From Saccopteryx bilineata (lineage: Eukaryota; Chordata; Mammalia; Chiroptera; Emballonuridae): a stretch of 64,000 nt of DNA. The stretch is taken from NCBI RefSeq assembly GCF_036850765.1, contig NC_089492.1:293468590-293532589 (forward strand). Direction: 5' to 3'. The position numbers were made by a program, and so were the translations under genes. Below are positions 21,515-32,800 of this stretch, piece after piece. The notes below the pieces were generated by a model, which saw only the letters and a list, made by a program, of their open reading frames with translations, was not told the origin of the DNA and searched no databases. Numbering within the stretch: the stretch's first letter is position 1; every line of letters starts with the position of its first letter.

Positions 21515-21943
21515 CTTTCCTCTTTCTTCTTTTTAAGTGAGAGGCTGAAGGCAAGGAGGCAGAGACACTCCCTTATGTGCCCTGAGTGGGATCCACCTGG
21601 CAAGGTCCCTACAGGACGATGTTCTGCCCATTTGGGGCTGCTGCTGTTGCTCAGCAACCAAGCTACTTCAATGCCTAAGGCGAAGCCATGGGGCCATCCT
21701 CAGCGCCTGGGGCCAAAATGCTCCAACCATTCCAGCCAAGGCTGCAGGAGGGGAGGAAAGAGAGAGCAGAAGAGAGATAGGGAGGGAGAAGAGAGGAAGA
21801 CGGGGAGGGAGAGGGAGAGAGGGAGAGAAGTGGGAGGGGTGGAGAAGCAGATGCTCGCTTCTCCTGTGTGCCTCGACCTAAATTGAACCCAGGACTTCCA
21901 CATGCCAGGCCAATGCTCTCCTGCTGAGCCAACAGGCCAGGGC
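21515..21943 (-). repeat. SINE-A
   Basis: Expanded GA-rich middle (21755-21840). Confidence 0.75.
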
Positions 21944-22149
21944 CCATAAATACTCCTTTCTTAAGTTTGGTTCACATCTGGGGTACAATTGTCTTGTACA
22001 ATATTTGAAGTTTCTTGAACAATTTGTACACCCTGAAGTCCATGAATAACTTTTCCTCTAGTTACAACCCTCTTTTTCTTTAAAAAGTTGTATTGCTTTT
22101 CCTAGTTTCAAAATTTTTCTCTCCAAAAGTTTCTACAACATCTTTAACT

Positions 22150-22293
22150 TTTTGATATTTAATTTTAGAAAGAAACATTGATTTGTTTTACTTATGTCTT
22201 CATTGGTTGAACTTGTATGTACCCTGATCAAGTGTCAAACCCACAACCATGGTGTTTTGGACAACACTAACCAACTGAACTACCTGCCGGGGC
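22150..22293 (-). repeat. SINE-D
   Basis: Reversed, old. Confidence 0.65.
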
Positions 22294-22486
22294 CAGCAAT
22301 GTCTTTTTGACTGTGGTGTTCTCAATTTCTCACACTGCCTAGATTTTACTAATCCTGGACAGTAGTTGGCAACATCTTAAGCCTTTCTTTCAACTCTGTA
22401 TAAGTTTTCTCTCATTTTTTTAAAAGCAAATCTTACTTTTAATTTCATAGTCTATTCTTGTTCTAACTTTTTAAGAGTATCCTAGA

Positions 22487-22492
22487 TTTATT
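22487..22492 (-). terminator. Candidate poly(A) signal for ZNF544
   Basis: AATAAA on the minus strand, about 1.1 kb past the stop. It is the first clear one I noted in SINE-free sequence. This is weak evidence on its own. Confidence 0.3.
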
Positions 22493-22499
22493 TTTTATT

Positions 22500-22640
22500 T
22501 GCAATGATTTTTTAAATTTAGAAATTAAATTTACTGGGTTGACACCGATCAGTAAGAGTATACAAGTTTCAGGTGAACACCTCCATGTCATTTGAACTGA
22601 TTACATGTGTGAAAATCAACTCATTTTACATGACCATGTC
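22500..22640 (-). mobile_element. L1-type 3' end fragment, reversed
   Basis: TACTGGGTTGACACCGATCA ... CAAGTTTCAGGTGAACACC resembles a reversed L1 end near the 3' side of ZNF544. Confidence 0.45.
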
Positions 22641-23149
22641 ATGATTTCTTGACTGAATCTCCATTTTAAATGGTTGGTTCCCCTGAATAACCTAATTATA
22701 TCTTTCAGTCCCCCATCATTTCTAGAAATGTATTATAGGGATAACATCTGATTAAGTTTGGGTGGTTGTTTGCAATAAAAATGATAATCTGGTAGACAGG
22801 CCCAGTCTGAATTCTCTATTTCCTGCTAAGAGCTTTGACCGAAAGTTTTCTATCAGTGGTCATGCTCATACCTTCTCACCTAAATGCAGAACCAAAGAAA
22901 TTTTAGTGCAGATACAAATAACTCGAGTTGGCTTTGGAAATGACAGGCTCCTGAGTTTTCCTGATAGAAAGCTGATTTAGTAATAAGGATAAGCTTGGTA
23001 TTCTGCAGTTTAAATATACACTCCAAGCCAATTCTTACACATTTGGTCACCTGATGTCTAGGAAAAAAGTTCTCAAAGTGAACTTTTCCATCTTAATTAT
23101 TTACAGGATTTCCCTCCCATAGTTTTTGCATATTGAGTAAGGGGTTTGT

Positions 23150-23597
<448 letters not shown>

Positions 23598-25549
23598 TCA
23601 TTCATACGGTTTTTCTGTGTGTGTTCTCTCATGTTTTCTAAGAGCTAACTGACCACTGAAGGCTTTAACACACCTGTTACACTGGAAGGGCTTCTCTCCA
23701 GTGTGTGTTCTCTGATGCACGATGAGGAGATATCTCTGGCTGAAGGCTTTAACACAAATTTTACACTTGTAGGGCTTTTCTCCAGTATGTGTCCTCTGAT
23801 GAACAGTGAGGATCGATCTCTGGCTAAAAGCTTTTCCACAATCATTGCATTCATAAGGTTTCTCTCCAGTATGGGTTCGCTGGTGCACAACCAGCTGTGA
23901 CTGCTGCCGAAAAGATTTCCCGCAGTGGTCGCAGTGGTAGGGTTTCTCGCCGGTGTGTGTTCTCTCATGTTTTCTGAGAGATGACCCGTCACTGAAACCT
24001 TTCCCACAGTCAATACATTCATAGGGCTTTTCACCGGTGTGTCTTCTCTGATGGAGAATGAAGTGAGATTTCCATTTGAAACCTTTTCCACAATGACTGC
24101 ATTCATAAAGTTTCTTCTCTCCAGTATGAGTCCGCTGATGCACCAGAAGCTGTGACTGCTGCAGAAATGATGTCCCGCAGTGCTTACATTCACAGGGCTC
24201 CTCCCCAGCATGCATCTTTTTATGTGCAACCAAGTCAGAGTTCCGGCTGAAGGACTGACCACAATGAGCACACACATAAGGTTTCCCTACAGTATGAATT
24301 CTCTGATGTCCAGAAAGCTGACTCTGTTGGTTCAAGAACTGTTCGCAATGATTACATTCATCAGGTTTCTCATCCGTGTGTGTTCTCTCGTGTTTTCGAA
24401 GAGCTGACCGACCACTGAAGGATTTAACACACACGTTACACTGATAAGGCTTCTCCCCCGTGTGTGTTCTCTGGTGCACATTGAGGAGGTATTTCCATTT
24501 GAAAGTTTTTCCACAATGATTGCATTCATAAGGTTTCTCTCCAGGATGGCTCTGCGGATGCAGCACAACTTGCGATTGCTGCTGAAAAGATTCCCCACAG
24601 TCACTACATTCATAGGAATTCTCACCGGTGTGAACTGTTTGATGTGAAAGGTGACAGCTCCCAGTGATGGCTTTTCCACAATGATTGCATTTATATGGCT
24701 TCTCTCCATGGTCTGTTTTCTGGTTCCCCAGCTTAGAGCAAGAGTGGACACCTTTTCTACATAGGTTACATGGAGGTGGCTTCTTTCTGCTCTGAATGAT
24801 GTCACAGTCAGTAAAAAATGAGGTCATGCAGAAGGCATCACTGTTGTTGTCACATCCAGGACCACCAACAATTATTTCAGTTTGTACAAAGCATGCATCA
24901 CCCTCATCACACTGACTTTCTCCAAAATGCACTGGTTTGTTTTCATTCATAGACATGCTATGATTAATGACATTTCCATGGTTCTTACAATCGTTGCTGT
25001 TCTCTGCTGAACACGTTCTATTATGGAAACAAACAGAAGTACCACAGTGCAAAGAGTCACTTCTGACAGTATATTTATCAGGCTTTTGATTTCCCAATTC
25101 AACATCTGCAGGTTTATTCGAGCGAGTGCTCTGAGGACAGGCGCTAGCACTTTCAAGATCCTCACAGGGCTTCAGATTAGCCCGGCCTTTCTGACGATTA
25201 ACGCAAACTGAAGTCTCTTTCAACTTTTTAACCTGTGCGCTGAGCTTGGGGAAATGTGTTTTGGCGGGTAATGCTGGAGGTAAAAGGCCTACTACACTCA
25301 GATAACTTCCCTCAAGGTCATGCTCACAAGGTTCCTCTTGAGCAAGAAGTCTCTCCTCTGAGGTAAGGACCATGTGATTCCAAGGTTCCTCCTGGTGCTC
25401 CTCTGGCTGGTCCTGCACTTCTCCTACTGACACAGACCAGGGGGCTTCCTCCCCTACACAGTATGTCGTTTCTACCTGGAAGGATGGTTCTTCCACAGCC
25501 ATATCCCCTTCAGAAGCTGACTCTTCCTTTTCCAGCATAACCTTCCAGT
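23598..25549 (-). CDS. ZNF544: ZNF544 terminal exon: spacer and C2H2 finger array
   Basis: The exon starts after the acceptor TCTTTCAG at 25550. Its first two bases complete a D codon, giving [12 protein letters not shown]. The first roughly 230 residues are a finger-free spacer with conserved ZNF544 motifs. One degenerate finger (CNLCRKG...) follows, then about 13 C2H2 units joined by HTGEKP-type linkers. One linker carries an extra residue ([10 protein letters not shown], near 24110), which may alter the spacing of the two halves of the array. Helices recur: QQSQ, KWK and SxLRKH types each appear two or more times. The frame ends at 23598 in the linker HTEKPYE-stop, where one Gly codon is missing and four bases are duplicated. 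Confidence 0.9.
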
Positions 25550-28500
25550 CTGAAAGAGATCCAAAACGCCTGAATTACTGCAGAAGCCTTGGGGGGTGAA
25601 GGGAGGGAGGAAAGATGAAAAAAAAAAATGAGAGGTGTCTCTGGATTTGTTTAAAATCAATGGACTGTAATTTCATGCAGGATGTAAAAGAGTGGGATGG
25701 ATCAGCAAGTAGGAAATCACTGAGAAAGTACAAAAAACAAGCAAAGGTAATGAAGAAAGATTCCAAGAGAACTGGCCCTCAAAGAGGGAGCAGAGGAGTA
25801 AGTATGAGTGGAAAGATTTTTTTTTTTTTGCTAGAGAGGAAGGGGATTGTGTGAGAGAGAAAGAGACAGAGAGAAACATCAATTCATTTCTTGTTCCACT
25901 TATTTATGCATTCATTGCTTGATGCCTGTATGTGCCCCAACCAAGGATCAAACCAGCAACCTTGCCATGTCAAGAACAATACTCTAAACCAGGGGTCTCA
26001 AACTCAACTCAGCATGTGGGCCGCAGAGCAAGATCACAGCCATTCGGCGGGCCGCACTAGGTCTACAAAAGGCAACTGTTACGCAACACTTTTCTCACTG
26101 CAGTTGAAAACAAAAAAAAATCAGTACAACAAACACAATGGTACATGCAGTTTACTCAGTGTCACAAAACGACCAGAAACTGTAGTTCGCATCACAACTG
26201 CTGTTAACTAAGCTAATATCTAGCTAGGATGCTAGAGAAATGAAAAATACAAGTAGGCCCCTAGGCTTACTTAATTTTATCCAAAATATTTTGAACTTCG
26301 TGGATTAGTCTGCGGGCTGCACAAAATTGTTCGGCGGGCCGTGAGTTTGAGACCCCTGCAAACCTCTGGGCTACCAGCCCAGGATGACAGTGTAAATATT
26401 AAAGGAGAAATCCGCCTGACCAAGCGGTGGCGCAGTAGATATACCATTGGCCTGGGATGCTAAGGACCTAGGTTCAAAACCCTGAGTTTGCCGCCTTGAG
26501 CGTAGGCTCATCTGGCTTAAGTGTGTGTGGGCTCACAGACATGACCCCCTGGTTGGTGGCTTGAGCCCAAAGGTCGCTGGTTTGAGCTAGGGGTCATTGT
26601 CTTGGCTGGAGCCCCCTAGTCAAGGAACGTATGAGAAAGCAATCAAATAATAAGTAAGGTGCTACAACTATGAGTTGATGCTTCTCATCTCTATCCCTTC
26701 CTGTCTATCTCTCTCGCTTAAAAAAAGGATGAAAAGACTGCTTAAGTTACCCGGTTTACTTTCAGGCATAAAAGAGTCAATAAGTGAGTCTCATAGGCTG
26801 TGCGGCACACGGATGCATGGCCAGCACACAGTATTGCTTGTATCACCACACTTTGTATTATCTAAATGCAATTTTCATTCTGTTGAAGATGTTGAGCTAG
26901 AAGCTGCCAGTGTAGGACCCTCACCAGGATCTTCAAAAATTACCCTTTTCCTGGACACTCTGCCCATTTCAGTTGTGTAGCCACCTGTACCTAATACTCT
27001 CACAGTCTCTGCTCAAGTCCCCATCCTTTGCTTTCCATGCCTGTGCTAAGGAGACAGGAATCTTCCACTTAAAGTTTTCACTACACTCTCTGGCCACCCC
27101 TTGACTTCCAAGAGGATACATCCCTCATGTCACACAAAGAGCCTCTTTCCGTTTTTGGGCAAGGTCCTTATCTACACCCAACAACCCCCAAGATCAACAC
27201 TATTCTCCTTCCTAAGATTCTCTGTGTATGTCTGGAATGTTGCTTATGAATCCCCAATGATGAGGACAAAAACAATTCTTTTTTAATTTTGTGACACAGA
27301 CAGAGAGACAAAGATAGGGACAGAGAGGAACGGAGAGAGATGAGAAGCATTAGTTCTTTATTGTGGCTCCTTAGTTGTTCATTGATTGCTTTCTCATATG
27401 TGCCTTGACCAGGGGGCTACAGCAGAGCAAGTGATCCTTTGCCCAAGCCAGTGACCTTTGGGCTAACACTAGCAACCATGGGGTCATGTCTACAACCCCA
27501 CGCTCAAGGTGGTGAGCCCACATTCAAACTGGATGAGTCCATGCTCAAACTAGCACCCTCAGGGTTTCAAACCTGGGTCCTCTGCGTCCCAATCCAATGC
27601 TCTATCCACTGCGCCACTGCCTGGTCAGGTGACAAAATTCTTTAAAAAATTTTTTTTGCCTGACGAGGCTGTGGCGCAGTGAATGGGGCGTCAGACTGGG
27701 ATGCAGAGGACCCAGGTTTGAGACCCCAAGGTCGCCAGCTTGAGCTCGGGTTCATCTGGTTTGAACAAAAGCTCACCAGCTTGGACCCAAGGTCACTGGC
27801 TCGAGCAAGGGGTTGCTCGGTCTGCAGAAGGCCCGTGGTCAAGGCACATATGGGAAAGCAATCAATGAATGAATAACTAAGGTGTTGCAACGAAAAACTG
27901 ATGATTGATGCTTCTCATCTCTCTCCGTTCCTGTCTGTCTGTCCCTGTCTATCCCTCTCTCTGACTCTCTCTGTCCCTATAAAAAAAATAATGCCCCTGG
28001 CCGGTTGGCTTAGTGGTAGAGCGTCGGCCTGGCATGCAGGAGTCCTGGGTTTGATTCCCGGCCAGGCACACAGGAGAAGTGCCCATCTGCCTCTCCACCC
28101 CTCCCCCTCTCCTTCCTCTCTGTCTCTCTCTTCCCCTCCTGCAGCCAAGGCTCCATTGGAGCAAAGTTTGCCTGGGCGCTGAGGATGGCTCTGTGGCCTC
28201 TGCCTCAGGCACTAGACTGGCTCTGATTGCGGCAGAGCAACGCCCCAAGATGAGCAGAGCATTGCCCCCTGGTGGGTATGCCAGGTGGATCCCAGTTGGG
28301 CGCATGCGGAGTCTGTCTGACTGCCTCCCCGTTTCCAGCTTTGGAAAAATACAAAAAAAAAAAAAAAAAAAAAAGGAAAAAATAAAAATAAAAATTTTAT
28401 TTATTGATTTTAGAGAGAAAAGAATGGGGCGGGGGATATCGATTTGTTGTTCTACTTATTCACACATTCATTGGTTGAGTTGTCATATGCCCTGACTGGG

Positions 28501-29771
28501 GATTGAACCCACAACCTTGAAATATCAGGATGATACTGAGCTACCCAGCCCTTTTTTTCTTCTTTTTTTAATTTAGATTTATTAATTTTAGAGAGAGGAG
28601 AGAGATGAGAAAGATAACAAAAAGAACGGGAAAAAGAAAACCAAAAGATAACAAAAAGAACGGAAAAGTTACAGGAAGCATCAACTCAGAGTAGTTGCTT
28701 CTAATTATGCCTTGACCAAGCAAGCCTGGGGTTTTGAATAGGCGACCTGAGTGTTCCAGGTCAACGTTTTAACCACGGTGCCACCTCAGGTCAGGGCCAA
28801 AACCTTTTACAAATGAAACAATAACCCAATAAAGGTGAGTGAATGGGTATTTGGTGATAAGGAGAAAAAAAATCTCTAGATGGATAAAATGGGTTTAAGT
28901 TGTGTCTGGTTATTGGAAACCGAGCGAAAGAGATTAAACCTTCTATAGCAGTGTCTTTGTCAAGATCATGAAAAGAAGAGAAACTGTTGGTCAGCCAAAG
29001 AGTACCATGTATGATAGACAGAGGAAGACAGGGCTGGTGAATCAAATTGAGCATGTCATTTGAAGATCAACGCTAATCATAGCAGGTGAGACTTCAGAGG
29101 AAGAAGTGATAGGCTGCAGGCAAGACGTACAGAGTAAAAAGGAACAAAAAAACCCAAGAGATAAATTTAAATTTAAATCCTCCAGGCCAGGGATCCCCAA
29201 ACTTTTTACACAGGGGGCCAGTTTACTGTCCCTCAGACCATTGGAGGGCCAGACTATAAAAAAAAACTATGAACAGCCTGACCAGGTGGTAGTGCAGTGG
29301 ATAGAACGTCAGAATGGGATGCAGAGGACCCAGGTTCGAAACCCTGGGCTTGCCTGGTCAAGGCACATATGGGAGTTGATGCTTCTAGCTCCTCCCCCCC
29401 TTCTCTCTCTGTCTCTCCTCTCTCTCGCTCTTTCTCCTTTCTAAAATGAATAAAAAATGTAGCCTGACCTGTGGTGGCGCAGTGGGATAAAGCGTCAACC
29501 TGGAACACTGAGGTTGCCGGTTCGAAACCTTGGGCTTGCCTGGTCAAGGCACATATGGGAGTTGATGCTTCCTGCTCCTCCCCCTTCTCTCTCTCTCTTT
29601 CTCTCTCACTCCTCTCTCTAAAAAAAATCAATAAATAAATTTTTGGCCTGACCTGTGGTGGCGCAGTGGATAAAGCGTCGACCTGGAAATGCTGAGGTCG
29701 CTGGTTCAAAACCCTGGGCTTGCCTGGTCAAGGCACATATGGGAGTTGATGCTTCCAGCTCCTCCCCCCCT

Positions 29772-29802
<31 letters not shown>

Positions 29803-32800
29803 CTCCCTCTCCTCTCTAAAATGAATAAATAAAAATAAATAAAAAAAATGAATAAAAAATATTAAAAAAAAAACAAACAAACTATGAACAAATCCCTATG
29901 CACACTGCACATATCTTATTTTAAAGTAAAAAAACAAAACGGGAACAAATACAATATTTAAAATAAAGAACAAGTAAATTTAAATCAACAAACTGACCAG
30001 TATTTCAATGGGAACTATGCTCCTCTCACTGACCACCAATGAAAGAGGTGCCTCTTCTGGAAGTGCGGTGGGGGCCGGATAAATGGCCACAGGGGGCCAC
30101 ATGCAGCCCGCGGGCCGTAGTTTGGGGACCCCTGCTCCAGGCGAAGGAAAGGACACACATGATGCTAAGTGAAAACAGCCCATTAGAAAAGTACAGAGCC
30201 TGACCAGACGGTGGCGCAGTGGATAGAATGCTGGACTGGGACGCTGAGGACCTAGGTTCGAAACCGTGAAGCACAGGCTCATCTGGTTTAAGTAAAGCTT
30301 ACCAGCTTGAGCCCAAGGTCGCTGGCTTGAGCAAGGGGTCACTCACTCTGCGGCAGCCCCGCGGTCAAGGCACATATGAGAAAGCAATCAATGAACAACT
30401 AAGGTGCTGCAACAAAGAATTGATGCTTCTCATCTCTCTCCCTTCCTATCTGTCTGTGCCTATCTGTCCCTCTCTCTGTCTCTCTGTACACAAACTGCAC
30501 TATTTCAAATACAGGACATTCTAGCACAGTGGTAGTTAACCTGGTCCCTACCACCCACTAGTGGGCGTTCCAGCTTTCATGCCACTATTACATACTAACT
30601 GTTGACCAGTCAAGACAGGACAGCAGTCAGACTCTGTTACAGGGCATTTATATTGGGACCACACCCGACCTCTTTCTGACCACCTGGCCCACATCTGCAG
30701 GCGGCCAAGTAACTGACCCGCATCTGCGAGCAGCCAGGTACCTGACCCCGGGTCCACACCCGCCGCTCGATCTGGCGGGCAGTTTATGACTGCTATTGTT
30801 GCCCAAAAACTAGCAGTTCATCGTTTTATTACCCCGTAGACAAAGAACTCCATGGTTTGAAGCTTCTTTCTATGACAGAAACTGCTGGACAATGGAGACA
30901 CCAATTAACTCGTATTTTCATCTGGATTCCTGAATTTTAGGGTAATAGGGTGACATTCTAGGAAACCCCCTTGGACTGCTAAAATTAGCCGATGTCTCGC
31001 TACTTCGCCCCATCACAAAAAAGTGATGCCATTGGCTAATACGTGCTACATAAAATTTTATAAAACGCACAACCACGGATACTCACTAACTTAGTCTCAT
31101 CTCGACAAACTCTCGCTCAACCACGACACTTGTAACGTCGCAACCATGCAACAGACTTCAAGCGCATAAGTTTTATTCACGTTACGTAAGTGAAGCTAAA
31201 TCGTTATGTAATTGAAACTAAAGTCAGGACGTAGTTAGATTTCTGAGAGCACGCACGTGCTTATAGCTTCAAACAAAATATTGTGAAATATCATGAGCCC
31301 ATATTTCAAAAGAAAAAATACGCACGCAGCTATTCGCCAGAGTATCTGAAGATGGGTTTCATAGAATCTGTTGCAAATAAACAACATCCAATGTGTTTAT
31401 TGTGCCATAAAACATTATCCAACTAGGCAATGAAGCCAAGTCGATTGCGAGAACATCTTTCTACAAAGCATCCAAATGACAAGGACGAACCCATTGAATA
31501 TTTTCAGAAAATATATAAAAAATTTCAAAATCCTTCAACTATCGTTGCATCATTTAAAAACCAACATATGTGACCTGTGGTGGCAAAGTAGATAAAGTGA
31601 CAATCTGGAATGCTGAGGACCCAGGTTCGAAGCCCTGGGCTTGCCTGGGCAAGGCACATATGGAAGTTGATGCTTCCTGCTCCTTCCTCCTTCTCTCCCT
31701 CTCTTTTTCTCTCTCATTCACCTCTCTTCTCTCTAAAATGAATAGATAAAATCTAAAAAAGAAACAAGCTTATATTAAAAAAAAACCTTTAAAAAAATAA
31801 AAAATAATAAAAAATAAAAACCAACATACAACAAAAAAATATGGATTAATTGCCACTTATCGCATTTCACAAAAAATTGCAAAAAGTGGTAAAAGCTGTA
31901 ATATTGGAGAAACTATAATAATACCATCTATAAAAGAATTTATTTCAGTCTGACCAGGTGGTGGTGCAGTGGATAGAGTGTTGGACTGGGATGCGGAGGA
32001 CCCAGGTTCGAGACCCAAAGGTCGCCAGGTTGAGCACGAGCTCATCTGGTTTGAGCAAAGCTCACCAGCTAGAGCCCAAGGTCACTGGCTCAAAGGGGTC
32101 ACTCGGTCTGCTGCAGCTCCCCGGTCAAGGCACATATGAGAGGGCAATCAATGAACACTAAGGAGCCGCAACGAAGAATTAATGTTTCTCATCTCTCTCT
32201 CTTCCTGTCTGTCCCTCTCTCTGACTCTCTCTCTCTGCCAAAAAAATAATAATAAAAAATAAATTAATTAATTAAAAAAAAGAATTTATCTCAACAGTAA
32301 TGCATCAGGATATACCTCAAATTTTTTTTACAGAGACAGAGAGAGAGAGTCAAAGAGAAGGATAGATAGGGACAGACAGACAGGAACGAAGAGAGATGAG
32401 AAGCATCAATTATCAGTTTTTTGTTGCGACACCTTAGTTGTTCATTGATTGCTTTCTAATATGTGCCTTGACCATGGGCCTTCAGCACACCGAGTAACCC
32501 CTTGCTCAAGCCAGCAACCTTGGGTCCAAGCTGGTGAGCTTTGCTCAAACCAGATGAGTCCGCGCTCAAGCTGGCGATTTCCGGGTCTCGAATCTGGGTC
32601 CTCCACATCCCAGTCTGATGCTTTATCAACTGTGCCACCGCCTGGTCAGGCTATACTTCAAATTTTAAAAACAGTTGCCCCTAAGCGATAGCACAGTAAA
32701 GTGACAGATTGATGAAATGGCAGTTAACGTTGAAAACAATCTTTTAAGTATTCTCCAAAACTCTTCATTTTCCATGCAATTGGATGAATCTACCATTGCA

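Larger units (their letters stand above)
29188..30134 (+). mobile_element. Non-autonomous hAT element
   Basis: The TIRs CAGGGATCCCCAAAC and GTTTGGGGACCCCTG-type ends are bordered by an exact 8-bp duplication CTCCAGGC (29180-29187 and 30135-30142). There is no transposase. Three SINE-C copies are stacked inside at 29275-29870. In the ZNF544 intron. Strand assignment is arbitrary. Confidence 0.85.

Noticed and set aside
23645..24805. Frames of 210 and 157 codons in the finger exon
   Set aside because: They are alternative-frame shadows of the repeated finger codons.
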